This document shows positions 41,547 to 50,792 of a stretch of 64,000 bases of DNA, in pieces (the first letter of the stretch is position 1; every line of letters begins with the position of its first letter). The notes under the pieces were generated by a model that was given only the letters and a program-made list of their open reading frames with translations, ran no database searches and had not been told where the DNA came from. The stretch comes from Mesorhizobium erdmanii USDA 3471 (lineage in GTDB: Bacteria > Pseudomonadota > Alphaproteobacteria > Rhizobiales > Rhizobiaceae). The stretch is taken from positions 19,465 through 83,464 of the forward strand of contig NZ_AXAE01000029.1 of NCBI RefSeq assembly GCF_000472705.1, in the 5' to 3' direction. A program made the translations under genes and the position numbers.

Positions 41547-42008
41547 CTAGCCGCGCCCGCGATAGGGGGCAACGCCGGTTTCCGGCAGCCAGGCGCCTTC
41601 CGGTGGCGCGCCGGTCTGCCAGAAAACGTCGATCGGAATGCCGCCGCGCGGATACCAATAGCCGCCTATGCGCAACCACAGCGGCTTGGTGGCTGTCACG
41701 ATGCGGCGGCCGATCATCACGGTGCAGTCTTCATGGAAGGCGCCATGATTGCGGAACGAGGTCATGAACAGCTTCAGCGATTTCGATTCCACCAGAGCCG
41801 CATCCGGTGCGTAGTCGATGACGATATGGGCGAAATCCGGCTGTCCGGTAACCGGGCAGAGCGAGGTGAATTCCGGGCAGGTGAAGCGCACGATGGCGGG
41901 CGGCCCGTCGCCGCGCGTGAACGGCACGGTCTCCAGGACCGCTTGTTCGGGGCTCTGTGGCGTCTCGACATGTGCGCCGAGCTGGGTGAGGGTTTTGGTA
42001 TCGATCAT
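41547..42008 (-). CDS. queF: NADPH-dependent 7-cyano-7-deazaguanine reductase
   Basis: 153 residues, the short single-domain type of QueF. The catalytic Cys51 and Asp58 lie in FTSLCPVTGQPDFAH. The signature ESKSLK is at residues 74-79 and the C-terminal part is FHEDCTVMIGRR. The enzyme reduces preQ0 to preQ1 in queuosine synthesis for tRNA wobble positions. It converges with the DUF3828 pair (9 nt apart) and is divergent from the flavoprotein gene at 42068. Confidence 0.96.
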   Translation of the reverse strand: MIDTKTLTQLGAHVETPQSPEQAVLETVPFTRGDGPPAIVRFTCPEFTSLCPVTGQPDFAHIVIDYAPDAALVESKSLKLFMTSFRNHGAFHEDCTVMIGRRIVTATKPLWLRIGGYWYPRGGIPIDVFWQTGAPPEGAWLPETGVAPYRGRG

Positions 42009-42067
42009 CGCGGTTTCCTAGGGATTTTTCCGCGCTCATTAGCACAAATTGGAACCACAGGAAGACG

Positions 42068-44113
42068 ATGACAAGCAACGACCCGCTTCTCCAGCCCTAC
42101 CAGCTCAAGCATTTGACGCTGAAGAACCGGGTGATGTCGACCAGTCACGAACCGGCATATTCCGAGGACGGCATGCCGAAAAAGCGCTACCGGCTCTATC
42201 ATGCGGAAAAGGCCAGGGGAGGCATGGCGCTGACCATGACCGCCGGCTCGGCCATCGTCTCGCGCGACAGTCCCGCCGCCTTCGGCAATCTGCATGTCTA
42301 TGATGACCGCATTGTGCCATGGCTCTCCGAACTTGCCGAGGCGTGCCACGAGCATGACTGCAAGGTGATGATCCAGATCACCCATCTTGGCCGCCGCACC
42401 GGTTGGAATAAGGCCGACTGGCTGCCGGTGCTTTCGGCTTCGCCCGTGCGCGAGCCGGCGCACCGCGCTTTCCCGAAAACCATCGAGGACTGGGACATTG
42501 AGCGCATCGTCGCCGACTATGCGTCGGCCGCCCAGCGCTGCCAGGCCGCTGGCCTCGACGGCATCGAGTTCGAATCCTACGGCCATCTGATGGATGGCTT
42601 CTGGTCGCCGGCCACCAATCATCGCGACGACGAGTATGGTGGCTCGCTCGACAATCGCTTGCGCTTCACCAACATGGTGCTGGATGCCGTGCGCGCGGCG
42701 GTCGGCGAGAAATTCGTCGTCGGCATCCGCATGGTCGCCGACGAGGATTTCGAGAAAGGCTTATCAAAGGAGGAGGGCGTGGAGATCGCCCGGCGGCTGG
42801 CCGGCTCCGGCAAGGTCGATTTCCTCAACATCATCCGCGGTTCGATCGAAAGCGATGCGGCACTCACCAAGGTCATCCCGGTGACCGGCATGCGTTCCTC
42901 GCCGCATCTCGATTTCGCCGGCGAGGTAAGGGCGGCGACAAAGTTCCCGACCTTCCACGCGGCGCGCATTTCCGACGTTGCCACGGCGCGCCATGCCATC
43001 GCGACGGGAAAGCTCGATATGGTCGGCATGACCCGTGCGCATATCGCCGATCCGCACATCATCAAGAAGGTGATGGAGGGCCGCGAGCACGAGATCCGGC
43101 CCTGTGTCGGCGCCACCTATTGCCTCGACCGCATCTATGAAGGCGGCGAGGCGCTGTGCGTGCACAATGCGGCGACCGGCCGCGAGGCCGAGATTCCGCA
43201 CATCATCGTCAGGACCGAAGGGCCGAAGCGGAAAGTCGTCGTCGTCGGCGCCGGCGCCGGCGGGCTGGAGGCGGCGCGGGTCGCAGCCGAGCGCGGCCAT
43301 CGGGTCACGATCCTGGAAGCATCGTCACAGGCAGGCGGTCAGGTGCGCCTGGCGACGCAGAATCCGCGCCGCAAGGAATTGATCGGCATCATCGACTGGC
43401 GGCTCGCCGAGCTCTACCGGCTCGGCGTCGAGATCCGCTACGACACCTGGGCCGAGCAGGACGATGTTCTGGCGCTGGCGCCGGATGTGGTCGTCGTCGC
43501 CACCGGCGGCCTGCCCCAGAACCCGCCACTGACGGCGGGCGACAATTTGGTGACTTCGAGCTGGGACATCATGGCCGGCAGCGTCAAGCCGGCAGAAAAC
43601 GTACTGATCTATGACGACAATGGCGGCCATCAGGGCATGGGCGCGGCCGAGTTGATCGCCAACAGCGGCGCAAGGCTGGAACTTGTTTCGCCGGAGCGTT
43701 TCTTCGCCCCGGAAATGGGCGGCATGAACCATGTTCCGTATATGCGCGCCTTTCAGGAGAAGGGTGTCACCATCACCATCAACACGCGCCTGCGCTCGGT
43801 GCGCCGCGAAGGCAACCAACTGGTCGCCGAACTCGCTTCCGACTTCGCCGATGGCTGGCGCGGAGAGCGCAGGGTCGACCAGGTGGTGGTCGAACACGGC
43901 ACGGCGCCGCTCGACGATCTCTACCTCGCCCTGAAACCGCTTTCGAAGAATGGCGGCGCGATCGACTATGAACGTCTGGTCGGCGGTGGCGACATTTTTC
44001 CGGCGCGCAATCCGGGTGCCGGTTTCGTGTTGTTGCGCATCGGCGATGCGGTCGCTTCGCGCAACATCCATGCCGCCATCTATGATGGGATCAGGTTCGG
44101 TTTGCGGATCTAG
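42068..44113 (+). CDS. NADH:flavin oxidoreductase / N-methyl demethylase-like flavoprotein
   Basis: 681 residues. The N-terminal OYE-type FMN barrel (about 1-350) has DGIEFESYGHLMDGFWSP and YGGSLDNRLRF. It is followed by a Cys-containing linker and a C-terminal dinucleotide-binding half (VVVVGAGAGGLEAARVAAER). The layout matches trimethylamine dehydrogenase and 2,4-dienoyl-CoA reductase. The linker reads RPCVGATYCLDRIYEGGEALC, which lacks the usual fourth Cys of the CxxCxxxC...C iron-sulfur motif. From memory this variant fits dimethylglycine or N-methylproline demethylases (DgcA type). With the MttB homolog upstream, betaine breakdown is a reasonable inference. Confidence 0.87.
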   Translation: MTSNDPLLQPYQLKHLTLKNRVMSTSHEPAYSEDGMPKKRYRLYHAEKARGGMALTMTAGSAIVSRDSPAAFGNLHVYDDRIVPWLSELAEACHEHDCKVMIQITHLGRRTGWNKADWLPVLSASPVREPAHRAFPKTIEDWDIERIVADYASAAQRCQAAGLDGIEFESYGHLMDGFWSPATNHRDDEYGGSLDNRLRFTNMVLDAVRAAVGEKFVVGIRMVADEDFEKGLSKEEGVEIARRLAGSGKVDFLNIIRGSIESDAALTKVIPVTGMRSSPHLDFAGEVRAATKFPTFHAARISDVATARHAIATGKLDMVGMTRAHIADPHIIKKVMEGREHEIRPCVGATYCLDRIYEGGEALCVHNAATGREAEIPHIIVRTEGPKRKVVVVGAGAGGLEAARVAAERGHRVTILEASSQAGGQVRLATQNPRRKELIGIIDWRLAELYRLGVEIRYDTWAEQDDVLALAPDVVVVATGGLPQNPPLTAGDNLVTSSWDIMAGSVKPAENVLIYDDNGGHQGMGAAELIANSGARLELVSPERFFAPEMGGMNHVPYMRAFQEKGVTITINTRLRSVRREGNQLVAELASDFADGWRGERRVDQVVVEHGTAPLDDLYLALKPLSKNGGAIDYERLVGGGDIFPARNPGAGFVLLRIGDAVASRNIHAAIYDGIRFGLRI

Positions 44114-44321
44114 ACCGCTGCCTGCTCAGGTTGGCATATTGAACGGCGTGATGATCTGGATGTTGGATGCATCAGGCGAGAAGGTCGTGGCCGTAATTGA
44201 CAGAATTGGTGGCGCCGGCCTGACCTCTCTGTACGAGAGCCCGTGTACATCGGGGCCTGGCCGTGCGCCCGCACGTCATGGCTCGTCGCCTGACAACGTG
44301 CGATCTGTGAGCTTGGGGTGA

Positions 44322-44729
44322 TCAGATCATCCTGGCGATCGCCATGCACAGCACCGTGACCACCAGCAACCATGCGGCGAAGCGTTCGCCCATGGCCATT
44401 CTGGCGCGCAGTTGCGTTTCGAGGTCCGCATTGGCGCCGGCAAGTCGCCGGCTGGGCGCCCTGACCATGGCGCCGAGCACGCCGGCGGCGGCGAAAGCGG
44501 CCAGGATGCCAAGCGCCAGCACCATTTCCATCGAGCCGAAATAGGCGCCGTGGAAGAAATACCACAGCAGCGCCCCAGTGAAGAAAACCATGCCGGCCGA
44601 GCCCATCTGCGGCTGGATGAACCGCTCCGCCTTGATCTCGGGATCGCGGGCGAGCGTAATGGTCGTGCCTGCCCAGAACACCCCAGCCATGACGTGAAGA
44701 CCAATGACCACGATGTAGACATATTGCAT
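44322..44729 (-). CDS. Small integral membrane protein of unknown function
   Basis: 135 residues from ATG 44729 with GGAGAG upstream. There are four hydrophobic segments: YVYIVVIGLHVMAGVFWAGT, MVFFTGALLWYFF, MVLALGILAAFAAAGVLGAM and FAAWLLVVTVLCMAI. His12 in the first segment and the charged loop ARDPEIKAERF may be functional. It weakly recalls CopD or DUF2269-type membrane proteins, but I cannot place it. It is divergent from a MarR regulator with a palindromic site between them. Confidence 0.75.
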   Translation of the reverse strand: MQYVYIVVIGLHVMAGVFWAGTTITLARDPEIKAERFIQPQMGSAGMVFFTGALLWYFFHGAYFGSMEMVLALGILAAFAAAGVLGAMVRAPSRRLAGANADLETQLRARMAMGERFAAWLLVVTVLCMAIARMI

Positions 44730-44764
44730 GCCGGCTCTCCTCTCTAGGTTGCTGTTGACCCAAC

Positions 44765-44780
44765 AGTTAGATGTCTAACT
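44765..44780. promoter_or_regulatory. Palindrome between divergent genes, candidate MarR operator
   Basis: The arms AGTTAGA and TCTAACT are separated by TG, and a further half-like site ATTAGATGTC follows at 44781-44790. It is AT-rich and lies 35 nt upstream of the membrane protein start and 66 nt upstream of the MarR start. The size suits a MarR dimer that represses both genes. Confidence 0.65.
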
Positions 44781-44845
44781 ATTAGATGTCAATGTATAAA
44801 TTGGAGCCTGTTCCATCCATGGGAAACACCGTCTAGTGTCCGGCG

Positions 44846-45274
44846 ATGACACCCTTTGAACGCCCGCCAGTCGGCATGAATCTCGGTCGTACCGCCAAGC
44901 TTGTCGCCCAGGCCTTCGATGCCGCTCTGGTTGAAGCAGGAGGGACCTTGCCGGTCTGGCTGACGCTGCTGTCGGTCAAGTCGAACGGGTTGGCGAATCA
45001 GCGCGAACTCGCCGGCATGATCGGCATCCAGGGCGCGACGCTCACGCACCATCTCAACGCCATGGAGGGGCAAGGTCTGCTGACGCGCCGCCGCGATCCG
45101 GTCAACCGAAGGGTGCATCTGGTCGAATTGACGGAAGCCGGAGAAGCGCTTTTCGAGACGTTGCGCCAGGCCGCCCTTATCTTCGACAAGCGACTTCGCA
45201 CGGGACTGCCGGACGAGCGTCTGGCCGAGTTCGCACAGGTTCTGGCCATATTGCGGGACAATGTGGGGGCCTAG
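44846..45274 (+). CDS. MarR family transcriptional regulator
   Basis: 142 residues from ATG 44846. The winged helix core reads QRELAGMIGIQGATLTHHLN and GLLTRRRDPVNRRVHLVELT with the wing Arg-Arg pair typical of MarR. The helices at both ends form the dimer interface. It is divergent from the small membrane protein and probably binds the palindrome at 44765. The ligand is unknown. Confidence 0.92.
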   Translation: MTPFERPPVGMNLGRTAKLVAQAFDAALVEAGGTLPVWLTLLSVKSNGLANQRELAGMIGIQGATLTHHLNAMEGQGLLTRRRDPVNRRVHLVELTEAGEALFETLRQAALIFDKRLRTGLPDERLAEFAQVLAILRDNVGA

Positions 45275-45292
45275 GAAACTTAGACGATTGGC

Positions 45293-46032
45293 TCAATTGT
45301 CATAGCCCGGGATCGCTCCAAAAGCGTAATGGCGCAGCCTCAGCGCCGTGATCAGGTCGGTGAGCTTCGTCTTGCCGTCAAAACCGTCCTGGAACATCTC
45401 GTCATGCATCAACAGGATCATCTTGCCGGGCTTGCCAAACGGCCATAGCCGAACAGGTGATCGATCTCGCTGACCAGATGGTCGACGCTCTGTACCGGCT
45501 CGCCGCTGTCCTTGTGCACCCATTCATGGTCCCAGCCATACAGATAGAAGCCGGAAGCGGCGAAAAACTCGTAGTCGGGATCCTCGCGGCCGGCTTGCGC
45601 CTGCCCGAGCGAATTGTCGTTCTTTGACATCGAAGGCAGCCGGAACACATCGCGCCCGGGCAGGCGTGCATGCACCGCGGGCTTCAGGCCCAGCACGGCA
45701 TTGGCCATCTGCATATCGGCAACCACCCCTTCCGTGTCGCTGTAGAAGTGCCGGTAGTGATTGTAGGCATGGCTGTAGCTGTGGTTGCCGATCGTCACCA
45801 GCGGCATCGCCTTGGCGCGCCGCAGCAGGGCCTTGCTGGACGCACTGGCCTCGGCATGCATGCCGACCATGAACAGCGTTGCCGGAACCTGTTCTGCCAC
45901 CAGCACGTCGAGGATGTTGCTGGTGCCGTTCAGCGGGCCATCGTCGAAGGTGAGATAGATGGTGCGATCCGCCCCATGGGCCGGCAACACGGACATCAGC
46001 ATGGCCGCCAGGACAAACCTAAAGAATGTCAT
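45293..46032 (-). pseudogene. Polysaccharide deacetylase family gene with a frameshift
   Basis: It starts at ATG 46032 with signal peptide MTFFRFVLAAMLMSVLPAHG, then the NodB-type motif TIYLTFDDGPLNGT. The first frame stops at 45418 after DHLFGYGRLASPAR. The following frame continues the family sequence as FGKPGKMILLMHDEMFQDG, which holds the C-terminal LLxHD motif, and ends at 45293. Restoring one base at about 45436-45438 gives an uninterrupted GYGRFGKPGKM. It is either a true one-base deletion that removes the C-terminal catalytic motif or a sequencing error. It was probably a periplasmic carbohydrate esterase. Confidence 0.8.
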
Positions 46033-46106
46033 AAGCCGCTGTATCCGTTTGCGATCACGACAGCCCGCCATTTCGGTGACTGGTTGTCAAGCCAAGCGGG
46101 CTCTGC

Positions 46107-48176
46107 CTATGTCAGGCTGCCCTGCAGGACCCGAAGTTTGGCTTTCTTCGGCATGCGGGCGGTCAGCCACTCCAGCGCCTTGTCTTGCGGCATCGGGAAG
46201 GCGATGGAATAGCCCTGTACCTGGTCGCAGCCGATCGCCATCAGCGAGTCGAGTTCGGCCTCGGTTTCAGCACCCTCCGCGACAATGGAAATGCCGAGGC
46301 CGCGGGCAAGCTCGGTGATGGCGCGCACGATCTTCGAGTTGTCGCCATTCTCATGGATGTTCTGAACGAAGCGACGGTCGATCTTGAGCCGGTCGATCTC
46401 GTTAGGATTGACGTGGCTGAGCGATGCATAGCCGGTGCCGAAATCATCCAGTTCCAGATGCACGCCGGCGGCCCGGATGTGACGCAGCTTCGCCGCGATG
46501 CCTGTCTTCTCGTCGTCCAGGATGACGGATTCGACGATTTCCAGGGACAGTTTCTGCGGCGGCAGACCGGCCCTCTCCAGCGTCTCGAACAGAAACGCGT
46601 CGAAATCGTGCTCGCGCAGCTCGGTGCCCGAGACATTGACGGCAAGGCGTCCGAAGGCGATCCCGGCACGGTTCCACTCGGCGGCTTCGTTGATCGCCTT
46701 GCTGATCACGATGCGGCCGATCTCCGGCATGAAGCCGCATTTCTCGGCGACCGGAATGAACTCACCCGGCGAGATCATGCCGCGCTCGGGGTGGTTCCAT
46801 CGCACCAGGGCTTCGATGCCGCTTATGCTACCGTTGGTCAGGGAGACCTGCGGCTGGAAGTAGACCTGGAACGCTTTTTCCGAGATGGCGACCTTGATGT
46901 CATGCTCGAGCTGCTTGCGGTAATCGAGCTCGCGGCGCAGCTCTTCCGAGAAAAACGAGAAGTTGCCGCCCCCCATCTTCTTGGCGGAATAGAGCGCCAG
47001 GTCGGCGTGGACGAGCAGGTCCTGCGCATTGTCGGCATCGATCGGATAGACGGCGATGCCGCCACTGGCGCCCGGAAGAATGGTGGTGCCCTGGAAGACG
47101 ATCGGCTCGTTGATGTGCGCCAGGATGCGCCGCGCGAGCATGTTGATGTCTTCGGTGCTGCCCGCTCCGTTGAGGATCATCACGAATTCGTCGCCACCGA
47201 GCCGAGCGCACAGATCCGACGCCCGGCAGGAATCGCGCATGCGCTGTGCCGTGACGACCAGGACATAGTCGCCGGCGGCGTGGCCAAGCGTATCGTTGAT
47301 CTGCTTGAAGCGGTCGAGGTCCAGCTGGACGACAGCCAGGCGTTCGCGCCGCCGGTGCGCGCCCTTGATCAGCGTCTCGAAATGGTCGGTCAGGAAGGTG
47401 CGGTTGTGCAGGCCGGTCAATCCGTCGTGAACAGCGATGAAGGCCATCGAATTGCGTGCCTCGACCAGTTCACGCGTCTTGCGCAGGATCGCGTTGGACA
47501 TCGGCCTGAAGATGAACAGCGCCACCAGCAGGATGACGCCAAGGGTGGCGTAGAACAGCGTGCGGTGCAGGGCGAGCAGCTTTTCGGAACGTTCGTCGGC
47601 TTCGGCGCTGATGCGCTGGCCAAGTGCCGCATAGCCCGACAAGGTGGCGTTGGCGACCGAGGCATCGAGGTTGACGCGTTCGGCACCGCCTTTGTAGCCA
47701 TCATTGTCGAGATTGAGTCGTGATTCCAGGGCTGAGATCAGGCGATCGCCATTGGCGATCAGTCCGACCGAGAAATAGTCGAGATGGAATGGCTTGGCGA
47801 AAAGCACGCTCTCGATCGACTTCGGATCGAGCCTGGCTGGCGATTGCGGATCCGCGCCGGTCTGCTTGAGCAGCAGATCGTAGTTGGTCTCGAACTCGGC
47901 CGTCGCCTGCTTGAGCGCGCTCACCAGCGCCGGCTGCTTGTCTCGCGAAGCTGCCCCCGTTTCACTGGCCAGGAAGACGATGCGCTGCGACAACGTCTTC
48001 TGCGTGCCGACGATATCGAGCAAGGTGTGGTTGTGTTGCTGCGTGGCCATCGTCTGCTGCAGCAGCACGAAGGAGGCCGCCACCATGGCGGCAATGATCA
48101 GCAGCGCCAGCCAGTAGCCGGCCTTGATCAGCAGAATAAGCTTGCCTGAAACGGTCTGCACCGGCTGCTGCGACAT
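46107..48176 (-). CDS. GGDEF-EAL diguanylate cyclase/phosphodiesterase
   Basis: 689 residues from ATG 48176; an upstream extension to 48269 has no support. A transmembrane segment (AGYWLALLIIAAMVAASFVLL) is followed by a periplasmic helical sensor of about 180 residues and a second membrane segment (TLGVILLVALFIF). The GGDEF domain has an intact active site RLGGDEF near residue 322. The EAL domain starts GIEALVRWNHPERG near residue 452, with LDDFGTGYASLSHV. Both c-di-GMP active sites look complete, so the net activity cannot be told from sequence. The target may be motility or exopolysaccharide control. Confidence 0.93.
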   Translation of the reverse strand: MSQQPVQTVSGKLILLIKAGYWLALLIIAAMVAASFVLLQQTMATQQHNHTLLDIVGTQKTLSQRIVFLASETGAASRDKQPALVSALKQATAEFETNYDLLLKQTGADPQSPARLDPKSIESVLFAKPFHLDYFSVGLIANGDRLISALESRLNLDNDGYKGGAERVNLDASVANATLSGYAALGQRISAEADERSEKLLALHRTLFYATLGVILLVALFIFRPMSNAILRKTRELVEARNSMAFIAVHDGLTGLHNRTFLTDHFETLIKGAHRRRERLAVVQLDLDRFKQINDTLGHAAGDYVLVVTAQRMRDSCRASDLCARLGGDEFVMILNGAGSTEDINMLARRILAHINEPIVFQGTTILPGASGGIAVYPIDADNAQDLLVHADLALYSAKKMGGGNFSFFSEELRRELDYRKQLEHDIKVAISEKAFQVYFQPQVSLTNGSISGIEALVRWNHPERGMISPGEFIPVAEKCGFMPEIGRIVISKAINEAAEWNRAGIAFGRLAVNVSGTELREHDFDAFLFETLERAGLPPQKLSLEIVESVILDDEKTGIAAKLRHIRAAGVHLELDDFGTGYASLSHVNPNEIDRLKIDRRFVQNIHENGDNSKIVRAITELARGLGISIVAEGAETEAELDSLMAIGCDQVQGYSIAFPMPQDKALEWLTARMPKKAKLRVLQGSLT

Positions 48177-48485
48177 GTCGGGGGGCGGCCCTCTCGCCAA
48201 CGGATTCCTGTATGAGCACCATTGAACTGCAAACGTTAACAGGACTGGAAACCGACAGCCGGCCGGCAAAGGGGAGCGGCTGAAAGATCGCGAAATGGTT
48301 ATCGGCTCGTTGCGCCGCCGGCTCGTATTTGATCATTCATTGGTCGGTGTCTCTCCGGGTTGTCGCTTGGGCGACGCCGGTGGTGTCTCGATTGATGCTG
48401 TCCGGCCACCCGATCCGGTCGCTTTTGCGATGGATTTTTTGCGCGGGCGGGACGAAAGTCTGCCCACGTCAAACGAGGCCTGATC
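48177..48485. other. 309-bp intergenic region between the GGDEF-EAL gene and kbl
   Basis: This is a divergent promoter region. No repeat, hairpin or small gene could be supported. Short open frames exist on both strands but have no ribosome-binding site or coding character. The kbl ribosome-binding site GAGG lies just before 48486. Confidence 0.4.
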
Positions 48486-49673
48486 ATGAGCGCAGCATTT
48501 CTCTCCCATATCGACGGCGAGCTTGCCGGGCTGAGATCCGCTGGCCTCTACAAGTCCGAGCGGGTGATTTCCTCGATGCAGTCAGCCGAGATCGAGGTCG
48601 GCGGCGAGAAAGTGCTGAATTTCTGCGCCAACAACTATCTTGGCCTCGCCGACAGCGCCGTGCTGCGCAAGGCGGCCACCCAGGCGCTCGACCGATACGG
48701 CTACGGCATGGCGTCGGTACGCTTCATCTGCGGCACGCAGGAGGAACACAAGGAACTCGAGGCGACGATCTCGTCCTTCCTCGGCTTCGAGGACACCATC
48801 CTCTACGGCTCCTGTTTCGACGCCAATGGCGGCCTGTTCGAGACGCTGCTGGGGGAGGAGGACGCCATCATCTCGGATGCGCTGAACCACGCCTCGATCA
48901 TCGACGGTGTCAGGCTGTCGAAGGCCAAGCGCTTCCGCTACGCCAACAATGACATGGCCGATCTCGAGGCGCGGTTGAAGGAGGCGAAGGACTGCCGCTT
49001 CCGGCTGATCGCCACCGACGGCGTGTTTTCGATGGACGGTATCATCGCCAACCTCAAAGGGGTCTGCGACCTTGCCGACAAATACGATGCCATGGTCATG
49101 GTCGATGACAGCCATGCAGTTGGCTTCGTCGGCAAGAACGGCCGCGGCTCGGCCGAGCATTGCGGTGTCGAGGGCAGGGTGGACATCATCACCGGCACGC
49201 TCGGCAAGGCGCTTGGCGGCGCTTCCGGCGGCTACACGTCAGGCAAGCGGCAAGTGGTCGACTGGCTGCGCCAGCGCTCGCGGCCCTATCTCTTTTCCAA
49301 CACGCTGATGCCGGCGATCGCCGGCGCCTCGATCAAGGTATTCGAGCTAGTCCGCAATGGCGACGCCTTGCGCGAACGCCTCTATGCGAATGCGGCGCGG
49401 TTCCGGGCGCAAATGGGCAAACTTGGCTTCACGCTGGCCGGGGCCGATCATCCGATCATTCCGGTGATGCTGGGCGAGGCGACGCTGGCGCAGGAGATGG
49501 CGGCGCGCATGCTGAAGCGCGGCATCTATGTCATCGGCTTCTCCTTCCCGGTGGTACCGAAGGGACAGGCGCGCATCCGCACGCAGATGTCGGCGGCGCA
49601 TTCCAGCGCCGACATCGACCGTGCGGTTGATGCGTTTGGCGCGGTCGGCAGGGAACTGGGCGTCATTTCCTGA
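48486..49673 (+). CDS. kbl: Glycine C-acetyltransferase (2-amino-3-ketobutyrate CoA ligase)
   Basis: 395 residues. It is a PLP-dependent alpha-oxoamine synthase with LNFCANNYLGLADS, VRFICGTQEEHKELEATIS, VMVDDSHAVGFVGKNGRG and the PLP lysine in TGTLGKALGGASGGYTSG. It cleaves 2-amino-3-ketobutyrate with CoA to glycine and acetyl-CoA. It is followed after 52 nt by tdh, which makes its substrate from threonine, the classic kbl-tdh operon. Confidence 0.97.
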   Translation: MSAAFLSHIDGELAGLRSAGLYKSERVISSMQSAEIEVGGEKVLNFCANNYLGLADSAVLRKAATQALDRYGYGMASVRFICGTQEEHKELEATISSFLGFEDTILYGSCFDANGGLFETLLGEEDAIISDALNHASIIDGVRLSKAKRFRYANNDMADLEARLKEAKDCRFRLIATDGVFSMDGIIANLKGVCDLADKYDAMVMVDDSHAVGFVGKNGRGSAEHCGVEGRVDIITGTLGKALGGASGGYTSGKRQVVDWLRQRSRPYLFSNTLMPAIAGASIKVFELVRNGDALRERLYANAARFRAQMGKLGFTLAGADHPIIPVMLGEATLAQEMAARMLKRGIYVIGFSFPVVPKGQARIRTQMSAAHSSADIDRAVDAFGAVGRELGVIS

Positions 49674-49725
49674 GCGGCTGGCGTCGAAAAGCGATTCCGG
49701 ATCAAGAGATTCAAGGGACAAGAGA

Positions 49726-50760
49726 ATGTCGAACATGATGAAGGCGTTGGTGAAGGCCAAGGCCGAACCGGGCATCTGGATGGAAGAGGTGCCGGTGCCG
49801 GAGATCGGCCCCAACGACGTGCTGATCAAGATCAGCAAGACCGCGATCTGCGGCACCGACGTCCACATCTACAATTGGGATCAGTGGGCGCAGAAGACGG
49901 TGCCGGTGCCGATGGTTACCGGCCACGAGTTCGTCGGCACTGTCGCCGATTTCGGCGCGGCGGTGACGGAGTACAAGGTCGGCCAGCGCGTCTCGGGCGA
50001 AGGCCACATCGTCTGCGGCCATTGCCGCAACTGCCGGGCCGGGCGAGGGCATCTGTGCCGCAACACGCTCGGCGTCGGCGTCAATAGGCCCGGCGCCTTC
50101 GGCGAGTATCTGGCGATCCCGCAGCACAACGTCGTGCCGATCCCCGACGACGTGCCCGACGACATCGCCGCGATCTTCGATCCCCTCGGTAACGCCGTCC
50201 ACACGGCGTTGTCCTTCGATCTGGTCGGTGAGGACGTGCTGGTCACCGGCGCCGGACCGATCGGAATCATGGGCGCGCTGGTGGCGCAATGTGTCGGCGC
50301 GCGCAAGGTGGTCATCACCGACATTAACCCGGTGCGGCTGGCATTGGCCAAAAAGCTCGGCGTCCAGCATGTCGTCGACGCCTCGAAGGAAAGGCTGCGC
50401 GATGTCATGCCGGCGCTCGGTATGACCGAAGGTTTTGACGTTGGCCTCGAAATGTCGGGCGCCGCCCCCGCCTTCCGCGACATGATCGACACCATGAATA
50501 ATGGTGGCAAGATCGCCATTCTCGGCATTGCGCCGACCGGCTTCGAGATCGACTGGAACAAGGTCATCTTCAAGATGCTACATCTCAAGGGCATCTACGG
50601 CCGCGAAATGTTCGAGACCTGGTACAAGATGATCGCGCTGGTGCAAGGCCCGCTGGACGTTTCCGGGCTGATCACACACCGCATCGGTATCGACGACTTC
50701 CAGACGGGCTTTGATGCGATGAGGAGCGGCAGTTCGGGCAAGGTGGTGATGGATTGGTAG
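49726..50760 (+). CDS. tdh: L-threonine 3-dehydrogenase
   Basis: 344 residues from ATG 49726 with AAGGGA upstream. Zinc-dependent MDR features are catalytic-zinc ligands in AICGTDVHIYNWD and TGHEFVGTV, structural-zinc cysteines in CGHCRNCRAGRGHLC and the NAD fold VLVTGAGPIGIMGALVAQ. The enzyme oxidises threonine to 2-amino-3-ketobutyrate with NAD+, which Kbl then splits. Confidence 0.97.
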   Translation: MSNMMKALVKAKAEPGIWMEEVPVPEIGPNDVLIKISKTAICGTDVHIYNWDQWAQKTVPVPMVTGHEFVGTVADFGAAVTEYKVGQRVSGEGHIVCGHCRNCRAGRGHLCRNTLGVGVNRPGAFGEYLAIPQHNVVPIPDDVPDDIAAIFDPLGNAVHTALSFDLVGEDVLVTGAGPIGIMGALVAQCVGARKVVITDINPVRLALAKKLGVQHVVDASKERLRDVMPALGMTEGFDVGLEMSGAAPAFRDMIDTMNNGGKIAILGIAPTGFEIDWNKVIFKMLHLKGIYGREMFETWYKMIALVQGPLDVSGLITHRIGIDDFQTGFDAMRSGSSGKVVMDW

Positions 50761-50792
50761 ACTGGTCCAGGCAACCCTAGCCAGGAGAAGCC

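Noticed and set aside
46185..47723. 512-residue plus-strand open frame
   Set aside because: Antisense to the GGDEF-EAL gene, whose active-site motifs prove the minus-strand reading.
48295..48483. Small protein genes on either strand in the GGDEF-EAL to kbl gap
   Set aside because: Short frames on both strands without start signals or coding bias.
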